Notes under the pieces: model-generated | Database searches by the model: none | Seen by the model: only the letters and a program-made list of their open reading frames with translations | What the model was told of the DNA's origin: nothing | Made by a program: the position numbers and the translations under genes | In this document: positions 7,268 to 15,182 of the stretch, one piece after another | Position numbering within the stretch: position 1 is the first letter of the stretch | Layout: the number at the start of each line of letters is the position of its first letter | NCBI GenBank assembly: GCA_027002375.1 | Contig: JALWZX010000022.1 | Coordinates: 1-21,762 of the forward strand | Direction: 5' to 3' | Length of the DNA stretch: 21,762 nt | Origin: a candidate division WWE3 bacterium | Lineage (GTDB): Bacteria > Patescibacteriota > WWE3 > 2-01-FULL-39-13

Positions 7268-8629
7268 CTACAAATTCTCATAAATCTCATCAATTTTAAC
7301 CCTGATTTGCTCTTTTGTATCTCTATCTCTTATTGTTACAGTATTATCTTCTAGAGTTGTATAATCTATAGTTACACATTTTGGTGTACCGATTTCATCT
7401 TGTGAATAGTATCTTTTACCTACGTTTCCCCTTTCGTCCCACGCTACATTTAAATCTTTTTCTACAAGCATCTTATAAACTTCATCTGCTTTTGCAACTA
7501 ATTCTGGTTTATTTTTCATAAGTGGAAATACAGCGACTTGATATGGCGCAATCTTTTTGTCTAATTTCAAAACCACCCTATCATCTTCTTCTACATATGA
7601 ATCTTGTAGTAAAACAAACATTAACCTATTTAAACCAATTGAATATTCAACAACATTTGGAATATATTCTTCTCCAGTTTTATCGTCTTTGTAGGTAAAG
7701 TCTACACCTGAGTATTCACCATGGCGGGTTAAATCCCAGTTACCACGGTTGTGAATTCCTTGAAATTCTTTCCAACCAAAATCAAATTCGTATTCAACAT
7801 CTGTGGCAACCTTATTGTAGTGTGCTCTTTCTTTAAATTCTTGATCTCTTAGTCTTAGTTTATCTTTTGTTATTCCAAGTTCTTCTGTTAACCATTTTAT
7901 GCTCCACTTTTTGAATTCCTCAAAATACTCGTCTGCATCTTTCGGATTAACATACATTTCAAGTTCCATTTGTTCAAACTCACGAGTTCTAAAAAAGTAT
8001 GGCCCTACTTTTATCTCATTTCTAAATGCTTTGCCAATTTGGGCTATTCCAAAAGGAATTTTAAGTCGCATCGAATCTTTTACTAGTTGAAAATTATAAA
8101 AAATTGGTTGGCATGTTTCACCACGCAGGTAGGCTGTAGATTTCGTTTCTTCTGTGGTACCAATTTTGACTTCCACCAACTGATTAAAATATTTGGCTTT
8201 CGACAATTTATTGCCATCAGGGCTAAGTATCTTATTATCCTCAATGATTTTGTCTAATTCTTTTAGATCATAACCATCTACATTTTCGCCAATTGCGGAT
8301 TCAATTATGTGATCGGCACGATATCTTTTATGAGTTTTCAAATCTTCAACCATTGCATCTGCAAACGATTCAGTGTGACCGCTTGCATCCCAAACTCGTG
8401 GATGTGAAATTATTGCACTGTCTAAACCGACAATATTTTTTTGCCTATGTACAAATTCTTTCCACCAAAGATTTCTTAAATTTCTAAGCATTTCTGCACC
8501 AAGTGGTCCAAAATCATATGTCGCTTCAAATCCACCATAAATTTCTGATGACTGAAATACAAAACCGCGTCTTTTCGCTAATGATTGAACTTTTTGAGTT
8601 AAAGTTTGTTCTTTCTTTTGATTTTGCAT
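7268..8629 (-). CDS. glyS: Glycyl-tRNA synthetase, alpha2 (eukaryote/archaeal-like) type
   Basis: Class II aminoacyl-tRNA synthetase charging tRNA-Gly with glycine. The 453-aa single chain is the alpha2 homodimer type rather than the GlyQ/GlyS heterotetramer. The N-terminus RGFVFQSSEIYGGFEATYDFGPLG (21-44) and SGHTESFADAMVED (83-96) are signatures of this type. Motif 2 lies around 200-226 (KAFRNEIKVGPYFFRTREFEQMELEMY) and motif 3 around 327-345 (VVEYSIGLNRLMFVLLQDS). The anticodon-binding domain fills about 360-453. The cysteine pair that many members carry after 'MVD' is absent (LKTHKRYRAD). ATG 8629 lies 6 nt after a TATTAT -10 box, so the mRNA is probably leaderless. Confidence 0.97.
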   Translation of the reverse strand: MQNQKKEQTLTQKVQSLAKRRGFVFQSSEIYGGFEATYDFGPLGAEMLRNLRNLWWKEFVHRQKNIVGLDSAIISHPRVWDASGHTESFADAMVEDLKTHKRYRADHIIESAIGENVDGYDLKELDKIIEDNKILSPDGNKLSKAKYFNQLVEVKIGTTEETKSTAYLRGETCQPIFYNFQLVKDSMRLKIPFGIAQIGKAFRNEIKVGPYFFRTREFEQMELEMYVNPKDADEYFEEFKKWSIKWLTEELGITKDKLRLRDQEFKERAHYNKVATDVEYEFDFGWKEFQGIHNRGNWDLTRHGEYSGVDFTYKDDKTGEEYIPNVVEYSIGLNRLMFVLLQDSYVEEDDRVVLKLDKKIAPYQVAVFPLMKNKPELVAKADEVYKMLVEKDLNVAWDERGNVGKRYYSQDEIGTPKCVTIDYTTLEDNTVTIRDRDTKEQIRVKIDEIYENL

Positions 8630-8635
8630 ATTTGA

Positions 8636-8664
8636 ATAATACTATTGATGGTGGCATTAATCAA
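8636..8664 (-). promoter_or_regulatory. Candidate glyS promoter using the 27-bp repeat
   Basis: Minus strand: TTGATT (8664-8659, inside the 27-bp repeat), 17-nt spacer, TATTAT (8641-8636), then 6 nt to the ATG. The geometry is identical to the HD gene promoter. Confidence 0.6.
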
Positions 8665-8680
8665 TAATTCATGTGCTACA
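8654..8680 (+). repeat. 27-bp exact direct repeat, copy 1
   Basis: Begins GCATTAATCAATAATTC and ends ATGTGCTACA; identical to 9327-9353. It covers the stop codon of the HD gene (8678-8676) and the -35 of glyS. The similarity stops abruptly on both sides. Confidence 0.9.
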
Positions 8681-9302
8681 CCGAAGATAAAAATTTATCA
8701 ATTTTATAATTCCATTCATCATATTTTTTGTGTAGTTTGTCTAAATTAGGAATTTCGAATTTTTCTCTATACCTTTCAAGAACTGCTATTTTATCTTCAG
8801 AATGCTTCTTTATTTGTGCTTTCACTTCATCATACTCATTAAATGCGGGATATTTACTATGAAATTTATCAGCATAACAAAGTATTTCTTCTTCTAAAGT
8901 TACAGGAATGTAATCTTTTGGCTCTGCATTAATTTTTAGTTTTACAATTTCATCTTTAGTTAAGCCGATACCTGTATGTGTATTTGCGAACCTAGCAACG
9001 CTTTCATCAAAACCTTCATCTAATATAATGTCGTGCCCAATAAATCCATGATTTATATAACCTGGCTTATTATTATCAGGATTGAGTTCCTCATCATAGC
9101 AATAATAAACACCTATATCATGCAATAGTATGCCGGTTTTAAGTAAACTTTCGTCTACCAATATATGCTGCGACTTTAGTTTTTCAACAAATTGAAATGC
9201 TATTTCTAAAACTATATTAGAATGTGTCCAATTTATATCAAACCATACATCTTTATACCTGCCTTGCGTATGTTTTTTATGAATATCTGCAATATTTTTC
9301 AT
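8676..9302 (-). CDS. HD-domain phosphohydrolase-like protein
   Basis: 208-aa metal-dependent HD-superfamily protein. From ATG 9302, putative metal ligands are His27 (WTHSNIV), His61-Asp62 (GILLHDIG), His85 (NHGFIGHD), His109 (NTHTGIG) and Asp145 (CYADKFHS), the usual H...HD...H...H...D order. Substrate is unknown; members hydrolyse nucleotides, cyclic nucleotides or other phosphoesters. The tail (about 155-208) is a charged helix. A TTG two codons upstream (9308) keeps the frame, but it falls within the 6 nt between -10 and ATG and is rejected. The gene is bracketed by two copies of a 27-bp repeat, suggesting it was inserted or that its promoter was duplicated. No other gene in the window points to its pathway. 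Confidence 0.85.
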   Translation of the reverse strand: MKNIADIHKKHTQGRYKDVWFDINWTHSNIVLEIAFQFVEKLKSQHILVDESLLKTGILLHDIGVYYCYDEELNPDNNKPGYINHGFIGHDIILDEGFDESVARFANTHTGIGLTKDEIVKLKINAEPKDYIPVTLEEEILCYADKFHSKYPAFNEYDEVKAQIKKHSEDKIAVLERYREKFEIPNLDKLHKKYDEWNYKIDKFLSSV

Positions 9303-9308
9303 ATACAA

Positions 9309-9337
9309 ATGCTACGCTTAAAATTAGCATTAATCAA
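9309..9337 (-). promoter_or_regulatory. Candidate promoter of the HD gene
   Basis: Minus strand: TTGATT (9337-9332, inside the 27-bp repeat), 17-nt spacer, TAGCAT (9314-9309), then 6 nt to ATG 9302. Leaderless. Confidence 0.55.
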
Positions 9338-9353
9338 TAATTCATGTGCTACA
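9327..9353 (+). repeat. 27-bp exact direct repeat, copy 2 (divergent promoter core)
   Basis: Identical to 8654-8680. Here it carries promoter elements for both strands: the -35 of the HD gene (minus) and most of the extended -10 TGCTACAAT of recO (plus). Confidence 0.9.
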
Positions 9354-9355
9354 AT
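9347..9355 (+). promoter_or_regulatory. Extended -10 of recO
   Basis: TGCTACAAT, a TGn-extended -10, followed by 7 nt and the recO ATG at 9363. No good -35 is visible at 17 nt. The same TGCTACAAT occurs at 17307-17315. Confidence 0.55.
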
Positions 9356-9362
9356 TCAAATA

Positions 9363-10016
9363 ATGAGGTATACAAGAACAAGTGGAATCATATTAAAACG
9401 CATTAAATACAAAGATACTAACAAAATTTTAACAATATACACAAAAGATTTAGGAAAGGTTTCAGCTAAAGCAAAAGGCGTTAGTAAAATTTCTTCAAAA
9501 AAAAGAAGCCACCTAGAATTATTGTCGCTTACTGATTTATACTTGGTTAAAACAAAACCAGGTTATTTAATAACACAAGCACAATTGATTTCCCCATATA
9601 AAAATATTAGAGACAACTTTAACAAGATAAATTACGGCTACTTTATATTAGAAGTTTTCGATAAATTAGTTGAAGAAGAAAACCCTAACGAAACGCTATT
9701 CGCATTTTTGGTGAAAACCCTAGAAACTTTTGATTCAGTAGATGCAAATGAGATTTTGCCAACATTGTTAAACGCATATTTAGTGAAAATTTTGTCACTC
9801 TTAGGGTTTTATTCAAACATTAAACACTCGAAATTGCCTGAAAACATGAATAGATATATACAATTCTTAAAGGCTAATACTTATGAAGATATTTTTGGGA
9901 ATTCAAAAGTTGTAGAAAACACCATTCAAGATGTTGTAGAAAATTCATTTGAGTTTTTGAAAGAGTTGGTTGAGGATGTAACAGAAAATAGGGTTAAAAC
10001 TGCTTTGCAGTTTTAA
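9363..10016 (+). CDS. recO: DNA repair protein RecO
   Basis: Recombination mediator that helps load RecA through RecF/RecR and anneals single strands. The N-terminal OB-fold is clear: YTRTSGIILKRIKYKDTNKILTIYTKDLGKVSAKAKGVSK matches the family opening '(d/e).giVLk.r.y.E.d.lltvlT...Gk....akGarr'. A helical C-terminal part follows (about 80-217). The 217 aa are slightly short for the family, and no zinc-binding cysteines are present. An in-frame upstream ATG (9222) adds 47 residues reading through the HD promoter; I reject it because ATG 9363 sits 7 nt after a TACAAT -10 and gives the family N-terminus. The last codons and stop lie in a perfect hairpin. Confidence 0.9.
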   Translation: MRYTRTSGIILKRIKYKDTNKILTIYTKDLGKVSAKAKGVSKISSKKRSHLELLSLTDLYLVKTKPGYLITQAQLISPYKNIRDNFNKINYGYFILEVFDKLVEEENPNETLFAFLVKTLETFDSVDANEILPTLLNAYLVKILSLLGFYSNIKHSKLPENMNRYIQFLKANTYEDIFGNSKVVENTIQDVVENSFEFLKELVEDVTENRVKTALQF

Positions 10017-10019
10017 CCT
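9991..10019. terminator. Bidirectional terminator hairpin over the recO stop
   Basis: GGTTAAAACTGC (9992-10003), loop TTT, GCAGTTTTAACC (10007-10018): a perfect 12-bp stem, with a G-T pair at the base. It contains the recO stop codon and separates recO from the convergent gene ending at 10025. T-tracts are weak, but position and stability support termination on both strands. Confidence 0.7.
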
Positions 10020-10024
10020 TAATC

Positions 10025-10879
10025 TTATAGAAATTCACCTGAACGAATTAGTTCTGAAAATTGTTCAGGACTCACATTAGCAAATGCATGACTAATTAAG
10101 TAACCTTGAGGGTATATATGAACAAAGTGGGCCAGTGTAGGTTTGTGTCTAACATATGGACCAGCATCATAATAGGTTGCTAGTCTTATCACATTGTCAG
10201 GTTTGGTGATATCGAGCATCCATCTAAAATCGATACTAGGTAAACCATCAAGCGAGTGTGCCCCAGCTAAAAAATTAAATTCACCTATGTTCAATGCTAT
10301 TGCTCTTCTATAGAATCCCCTTTCAATTTGGGTTCTAGACCTAACATATTCCATATCTCTAACCCCACTATTTAGCCACCAATATCTAGTTAATTCACTC
10401 ATACTAAAACTATCAAAAAATCCAGAAACTTGATTTATCCACCTACTTCCCCACGGGTCATCAATATTTGGAGAATCAACCATTGTTGCTACACCCTGAG
10501 AAAAACATGGGAACAATGAGTGAAAATCAATATCGAATAAAACATAATTACTTAATAAAGATAATATATCATCCACTCTACCTAATCTGGTTGACGCAAG
10601 ATATGAACGAAACGATTCAGGATCACTAGAGATCTCATCTCCGAGTATACGATAACCAGCTTGATGCACAGAATCAACTATGTCAAACATCCCTACATTT
10701 CTTACATCACGAGCTAATTTCTCGGGGAGAGCATAAAGTATATCTACAAAATCAGTTGGCACACGTTGTTCAGTATATGAATACAAAAAAAGTGGGTTAC
10801 CAGGTCCATATTCTGGCTCATCTGGATTTATAATATTCGGTTCTTCGAAATTTAATTCACCTAATTGTTCATCAGACAT
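10025..10879 (-). CDS. Unrecognised 284-aa acidic, lysine-poor protein
   Basis: I recognise no family. The N-terminus is acidic and proline-rich (EEPNIINPDEPEYGPGNP, 12-29). The rest looks soluble and globular with many aromatic residues (WWLNSG, FDSFSM, YYDAGPYVRH), and no signal peptide or membrane segment is evident. It has only three lysines against roughly eighteen arginines, the reverse of the lysine-rich neighbours. This suggests transfer or a special selection on composition. ATG 10879 is the natural start. It lies between recO (convergent, shared terminator) and the DUF4012 gene (same strand, 142 bp upstream), so it may belong to the surface-glycan region, but nothing in the sequence proves a role. 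Confidence 0.7.
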   Translation of the reverse strand: MSDEQLGELNFEEPNIINPDEPEYGPGNPLFLYSYTEQRVPTDFVDILYALPEKLARDVRNVGMFDIVDSVHQAGYRILGDEISSDPESFRSYLASTRLGRVDDILSLLSNYVLFDIDFHSLFPCFSQGVATMVDSPNIDDPWGSRWINQVSGFFDSFSMSELTRYWWLNSGVRDMEYVRSRTQIERGFYRRAIALNIGEFNFLAGAHSLDGLPSIDFRWMLDITKPDNVIRLATYYDAGPYVRHKPTLAHFVHIYPQGYLISHAFANVSPEQFSELIRSGEFL

Positions 10880-11021
10880 ATTAGGCTGATGATAGCAAAA
10901 TATTTCTCACAAAGCTTGACAATTATTGACCCATTGGAAACTGCTATGGGTGCCGCCGGACATACTAATCATAGCGAATGTTTATGCCATAGACACCATA
11001 TCTACTTCACGATGGGGTATC
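10880..11021. other. Intergenic region after the DUF4012 gene
   Basis: No gene is seen. TAGCGAAT (10972-10979) is repeated inverted as ATTCGCTA (11024-11031), overlapping the DUF4012 stop and enclosing 44 nt with a further CCAT/ATGG pair. A folded 3' end is possible, but no T-tract is visible. Confidence 0.3.
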
Positions 11022-13088
11022 CTATTCGCTACCAATCTGAACCTCTTTATCAGAATTCAACAGAACACTTTTACTTACACCATTAACACCAACAGTATAT
11101 TCATCAATGCTTGTTCCAGATTGTCTTTGCAATAACAATTTGTAATCATCTATATCAACAGTATTTGGTAATTCATACACATATTTAATAGTTAAATCTG
11201 TCTCTTTGGGCTGAAGTGTAAACGCCTCTAAATACGTTTTATTCAAATCTTCATCGTCGTATTCAGCACCTTTCACATCTTGCCCATCTGATGCAGTTAT
11301 AGAAACCATTTTAGAACCTTTTGGTACATAAATTCTTGAATATGCTCTGTAAAAGCAACATGGGTCTATGTGATACCAATCAGGTCTTTTTGGGTTATGA
11401 ATTGTAACTTCAACAGTACTTATTTTTTTACCATCTTTTATTTCTATATCTTTCTTAACAGTTTGATGAACAAAACCCTCTGTTGTCCAATCGGCCTTAC
11501 CAGAACCGAAATTACTTCTATTTACATGTAGATAATCCCATGTGTCATCAGGTGTATTTACGATTTCCCCCGAGTAACCCAAATTATGAAAAGCTTTTTG
11601 CACATCTGGATCAAATGAATAAAGCATCACGTCTTTTTTGCTTAATGATTCTAGACCAACATTTGCGATGTTAATTAAATTTGTTGCCTCTGACGTAAAT
11701 ATTTTAGTAAATATTGAATCTGCTAAAAATTTTATAATCTCTTTTCTACCTACGGTTTCAGCAAGTTTACCACCTGCTATATTCTCTAACTCATAAATAA
11801 CATTTTCAGCATTAAACTCGGTAGTTGGTATAGACCTGTATCCAGTATCTGTCTTTACTGTATAACCTGCAGTACTAACAGGCCCAACAACTTTTAAAAT
11901 ATCAACTACAACATCGTTATTAATCTGAAAAACACCATTTAAATCTTGTGGTAAAGTTCTATCTTTACGCCAAAAACCATTTAGCAGTGTATCAACCGCT
12001 GTTGGAAAATCAGGGCTTGTACTTGTAGCATCTCTTGCATAAAGTCTCGCTCCACGATCTTGTATATAAAGGTAATTTCTTAAGAAATATGGCACATTTC
12101 TATTAACTAAAGCTGAAGATCTAGTTCTTTCACCTTCGTCTATAAAGTAGGTGTCAATTGAATAAGTTATTTGTGGAATTCCCTTGTTAAATTCAACCAC
12201 AAGTATATATGTGTTAAACCCACCCGACATTCTTATTTCATAGTTGTTTGCCATCAAAATTAAATATTTCTTTGGCTCATTTAAACCCATAAACTCTGGT
12301 ACAGCATCAAACAAAGCCTTAAACTGTGGTGCCTTATTGGATAACTCTGATGATATACCTTGTACCGCTAATATCTCTTCTCTTATATTTAACTCAGGAT
12401 CAACACCCGCTTTAACTAACCACCAAGGCATCTCTTGAGGGTATCTTTTAGCATCTATTTGTTGTAGTTCTTCATCAATTTTTTGTGTCTTACTTGCTAT
12501 TTCATCTACACTAGAAGAAAATTGTGGCATTAGGCTTAAAAATTTAACAATTCTATCTTGTGCAGGTAAATTCTGGGCATTATTATCTTTTGTTTTAAAG
12601 CCTAATTCACCAGCATATGGTTCTAATATTGTAACCATAAGTGTACCAAGATCTATACTTTCGTGTGATGCATTTATTAAATGCAACCCATCTTGATAAT
12701 AAGCTTCTGCATTGGGTAATCTACGAATAAGCTTCATGTTTTTTTCATAAGACGTTTCAAATTCATTTAGCTGTGCTTGCGTATTTTCTAGCCCTGTTTG
12801 TATCTCATCAAAATCAAAATTTTTTGCACCTTGCTTTATTTGGTACGTACTGGCTTTTAAATCTTTTGCGTCATGGGCTAGTGCAATAAGTGGCCTTGCA
12901 ATAAAAAAGTATGCGCCCATCATCGAAACCAAAAAAAGTATCAGAACAACACCAAAGAAGCCAAAGACATATTTTTTATTGAATGGAATTTTAGGCATTT
13001 TGATTTTTTTCTCGGAATGCTGACGCGTCTCTAATGTAGAAACTCCAGTAACATTTTTTTTCTTTTTTTTAAAACTTATTCTAGTCAT
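11022..13088 (-). CDS. DUF4012-domain membrane-anchored protein
   Basis: 688-aa protein: basic N-terminus (1-40), one membrane helix (about 41-63), a helical region (70-250) and the DUF4012 core. The core signature is LNEPKKYLILMANNYEIRMSGGFN (269-292), matching the family NnaElR.tGGF motif. The large C-terminal part is predicted outside the cell. DUF4012 proteins are common in Candidate Phyla Radiation and Gram-positive genomes next to exopolysaccharide genes. A role in attaching or assembling surface glycans is usually assumed, but the biochemistry is not established. Two adjacent cysteines (DPCCFYRAYSR) near residue 585 stand out in an otherwise cysteine-free protein. The 177-bp gap upstream contains a large inverted repeat. 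It probably works with the sugar transferase and glycosyltransferases encoded next to it. Confidence 0.88.
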   Translation of the reverse strand: MTRISFKKKKKNVTGVSTLETRQHSEKKIKMPKIPFNKKYVFGFFGVVLILFLVSMMGAYFFIARPLIALAHDAKDLKASTYQIKQGAKNFDFDEIQTGLENTQAQLNEFETSYEKNMKLIRRLPNAEAYYQDGLHLINASHESIDLGTLMVTILEPYAGELGFKTKDNNAQNLPAQDRIVKFLSLMPQFSSSVDEIASKTQKIDEELQQIDAKRYPQEMPWWLVKAGVDPELNIREEILAVQGISSELSNKAPQFKALFDAVPEFMGLNEPKKYLILMANNYEIRMSGGFNTYILVVEFNKGIPQITYSIDTYFIDEGERTRSSALVNRNVPYFLRNYLYIQDRGARLYARDATSTSPDFPTAVDTLLNGFWRKDRTLPQDLNGVFQINNDVVVDILKVVGPVSTAGYTVKTDTGYRSIPTTEFNAENVIYELENIAGGKLAETVGRKEIIKFLADSIFTKIFTSEATNLINIANVGLESLSKKDVMLYSFDPDVQKAFHNLGYSGEIVNTPDDTWDYLHVNRSNFGSGKADWTTEGFVHQTVKKDIEIKDGKKISTVEVTIHNPKRPDWYHIDPCCFYRAYSRIYVPKGSKMVSITASDGQDVKGAEYDDEDLNKTYLEAFTLQPKETDLTIKYVYELPNTVDIDDYKLLLQRQSGTSIDEYTVGVNGVSKSVLLNSDKEVQIGSE

Positions 13089-13149
13089 AATTTTTTAGAA
13101 AACAATTGAGATGCACATTATGAAACTGCCGAAAAAAGTCATAAGTTTT

Positions 13150-13203
13150 CTATGCCTATACAGCATAGTGAAACTTGAAACTCACTATACCTGATAGGCA
13201 TAG
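13150..13203. repeat. 54-nt nested inverted repeat upstream of the DUF4012 gene
   Basis: Outer arms CTATGCCTAT (13150-13159) and ATAGGCATAG (13194-13203) are perfect. After a symmetrical 5-nt internal loop, inner arms ATAGTGA (13165-13171) and TCACTAT (13182-13188) enclose a 10-nt loop. No T-tract follows on either strand, so it is not a standard terminator. It lies in the 177-bp gap (13089-13265) between the sugar transferase stop and the DUF4012 start; I see no gene in the rest of that gap. Confidence 0.7.
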
Positions 13204-13265
13204 TAGCAAATCAATTATTAACATGTTTTAAAGTATATCAAATTTACTATTTACAACAAGAACAA

Positions 13266-13910
13266 TTAATATGCACCGTCACCGGCAATAACCGCTTTAG
13301 GTGTTTTTAATAAAATTTTCAAATCAAGTGCAAATGATAAATTATCAACATAATATGCTACCATGTCCATTCTTTTGTCAAAATTCACATTAGACCTACC
13401 ATTAACTTGCCAGTAACCTGTTATACCAGGTTTTACCGTAACTAATTTGTCAATTTTTTTTCTTTCCTCACTACCTTGTGCTTCATACTTTTCAAACTCA
13501 TCAGGTCGCAAAGCACGAGGTCCAATAAAACTCATATCTCCTTTAAGAACATTAAACATTTGTGGGAATTCATCTATTGAATACTTACGTATAAATTTAC
13601 CAACCTTAGTAATGCGCGGATCATCTTTAACTTTGTTAGTTCCGCTTCTCATTTGCTCTAAAAGATCCGGGTTATTAAATAGTATTTCATCTGCGTTAAC
13701 AACCATAGATCGAAATTTGTAAAATTTAAACCCCTTTTTGTTTTTGCCAATTCGCTCTTGTGAATATATTGGGTGATGAAAATCAGACAGAAACACTGCG
13801 ATTGCTGTTATTATATATACTGGAGAAAAAACGATCATAAATGCAAGTGCTAAAAATATGTCTAAGATTCTCTTGTAAGTGTGTTTGTATGATAAATATT
13901 TATTTGTCAT
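13266..13910 (-). CDS. Polyprenyl-phosphate sugar-1-phosphate transferase (bacterial sugar transferase family)
   Basis: Transfers a sugar-1-phosphate from a nucleotide sugar to undecaprenyl phosphate, the first step of lipid-linked glycan synthesis. The 214-aa short form (PglC-like catalytic unit only) has an N-terminal membrane segment (about 19-40). Family motifs are KFRSM (65-69), DDPRITKVGKFIRKYSIDEFPQMFNVLKGDMSFIGPR (96-132) and PGITGYWQVNGRS. The Asp-Glu pair of the catalytic dyad is not obvious in the short form from sequence alone, but DEFPQ is the standard DELPQ site. It overlaps the upstream GT4 gene by 11 bp, so the two are one transcription unit. The sugar cannot be told from sequence. 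Confidence 0.93.
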   Translation of the reverse strand: MTNKYLSYKHTYKRILDIFLALAFMIVFSPVYIITAIAVFLSDFHHPIYSQERIGKNKKGFKFYKFRSMVVNADEILFNNPDLLEQMRSGTNKVKDDPRITKVGKFIRKYSIDEFPQMFNVLKGDMSFIGPRALRPDEFEKYEAQGSEERKKIDKLVTVKPGITGYWQVNGRSNVNFDKRMDMVAYYVDNLSFALDLKILLKTPKAVIAGDGAY

Positions 13911-15066
13911 TATGATTGCTTACACATGATTCGTAAATCTTTAACGTCTCACGTGCCAAATTATTCCATGAATACTTTTTAACGTTTTCAAATCCTTTTT
14001 GTATAAGTCTATCTCTTAAACCAGCATCTTCGTAAATTTGATACATTTTATCAGTGATGTCAATATTACTTTTTGGATCAAAATATAATACACTGTCTCC
14101 AAAGACTTCTCTGTGTGTTGTAATATCTGATAAAACAACAGGTACACCAAATGCTTGTGCCTCAAGTGGGGTTATACTAAACCCTTCATCAAGTGATGGA
14201 AAAACGTATGCCATAGCTCCGGAATACAAATAAGCCAAATCATTATCAGTAACTATATTATCCTCTGTATACTTTGCAGCAAAAATGATATTGTCATCCA
14301 GGTGCAATGCATGAACATACCCTGCCGTTCTTTGAGAAAATCTATCTACTTTACCAGCAAAAACCATTTGACCATTGTATTTGTATGTTTCCATTAACTC
14401 TTTGAATGCAACTATCAAGTTATCTAAATTCTTATGTGGGTAAGCACTACCAACATACAAAAAATACTGTTTTCTTATAAACATTTCTTCTAAACGTGTT
14501 CGAACTACCTTTTCATCATTTATTTTGTACTGCAATAAATGATTATCTACACCTTCATAAGTTACAACAATTTTCGACTCATCAGCATTTGGAATCATTT
14601 CAACAATTTCATTTTTTACTTTTATTGACGGTACAATTATTTTCTTTGGGTGCTTAATCGCCTTTTTTACAACTTGTTTATAAGCCATTTGTTTGTAATT
14701 AAAACTACCTTTTGATCTATCTTCATTTAATTCATTTTTATGCATTATTAAATCATGTATAGTTACGACAGTCTTACCATTGTAAAGCAAAGGTATATTA
14801 AAATGTGGAACATGTAATAAATCTAACTTAGCTTTATAAAATTCCATAGGCAATCTTGTTTGTTCGCTAAAAGTATATTCTTTAAAATTAGTTAACCACT
14901 TTTTAAAATGTGGGTTCTTAGGATGGTATTTTTCACTACCCTCGTCGGTAACAAATATTATATAATCATCTTCATTATCAACTTTCTCTAGCTCTGTAAT
15001 CAGATTTCTTATATATCTACCAATTCCAGTGTTTGTGTAAAGTCTAGCGTCGATTCCTATTTTCAT
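13900..15066 (-). CDS. GT4-family glycosyltransferase
   Basis: 388-aa GT-B fold retaining glycosyltransferase, cytoplasmic. The N-terminal domain begins MKIGIDARLYTNTGIGRYIRNL with the glycine-rich loop of the family. VTIHDLI (about 120-126) is the usual end of the acceptor domain. The C-terminal donor domain starts near FLYVGSAYPHKNLDNLI (about 195-211). It carries PSLDEGFSITPLEAQAFGVPVVLSDI with the E-x7-E motif, the nucleotide-sugar phosphate site. Probably adds a sugar to the lipid-linked intermediate made by the product of the overlapping sugar-transferase gene. The start codon is 8 nt after an AATAAT -10 with an ATGACA -35. Confidence 0.93.
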   Translation of the reverse strand: MKIGIDARLYTNTGIGRYIRNLITELEKVDNEDDYIIFVTDEGSEKYHPKNPHFKKWLTNFKEYTFSEQTRLPMEFYKAKLDLLHVPHFNIPLLYNGKTVVTIHDLIMHKNELNEDRSKGSFNYKQMAYKQVVKKAIKHPKKIIVPSIKVKNEIVEMIPNADESKIVVTYEGVDNHLLQYKINDEKVVRTRLEEMFIRKQYFLYVGSAYPHKNLDNLIVAFKELMETYKYNGQMVFAGKVDRFSQRTAGYVHALHLDDNIIFAAKYTEDNIVTDNDLAYLYSGAMAYVFPSLDEGFSITPLEAQAFGVPVVLSDITTHREVFGDSVLYFDPKSNIDITDKMYQIYEDAGLRDRLIQKGFENVKKYSWNNLARETLKIYESCVSNHNDK

Positions 15067-15074
15067 ATAACGTA

Positions 15075-15103
15075 ATTATTGCAAAAAGATTGTTTGATGT
15101 CAT
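15075..15103 (-). promoter_or_regulatory. Candidate promoter of the GT4-sugar transferase operon
   Basis: Minus strand: ATGACA (15103-15098), 17-nt spacer, AATAAT (15080-15075), then 8 nt to ATG 15066. Near-leaderless. Confidence 0.45.
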
Positions 15104-15107
15104 TAGT

Positions 15108-15136
15108 GTAAAACGCCTACAGCTTACGCCGTCGGC
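15108..15136 (-). terminator. Intrinsic terminator after the minus-strand GT2 gene
   Basis: On the minus strand GCCGACGGC, loop GTAA (a GNRA tetraloop), GCTGTAGGC: a 9-bp stem with one mismatch and one G-T pair, followed by GTTTTAC. It terminates the GT2 transcript (stop at 15183). It is clearly related to the hairpin at 17416-17436. Confidence 0.65.
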
Positions 15137-15153
15137 TTCAAGTTTTAAAACTG

Positions 15154-15171
15154 TGAATTCCACATACAAAA
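15154..15171 (+). repeat. Dispersed 18-nt element, copy 2
   Basis: Identical to 6577-6594. It lies just after the stop of the minus-strand GT2 gene and before its terminator. A neighbouring perfect palindrome AGTTTTAAAACT occupies 15141-15152. Confidence 0.7.
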
Positions 15172-15182
15172 TTTCGAAGAAA

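Noticed and set aside
9222..9362. N-terminal extension of recO from ATG 9222
   Set aside because: The extra 47 residues read through the HD gene start, its promoter and the 27-bp repeat; ATG 9363 has a -10 at the expected distance.
13150..13203. Calling the nested inverted repeat a terminator
   Set aside because: No T-tract follows the stem on either strand.
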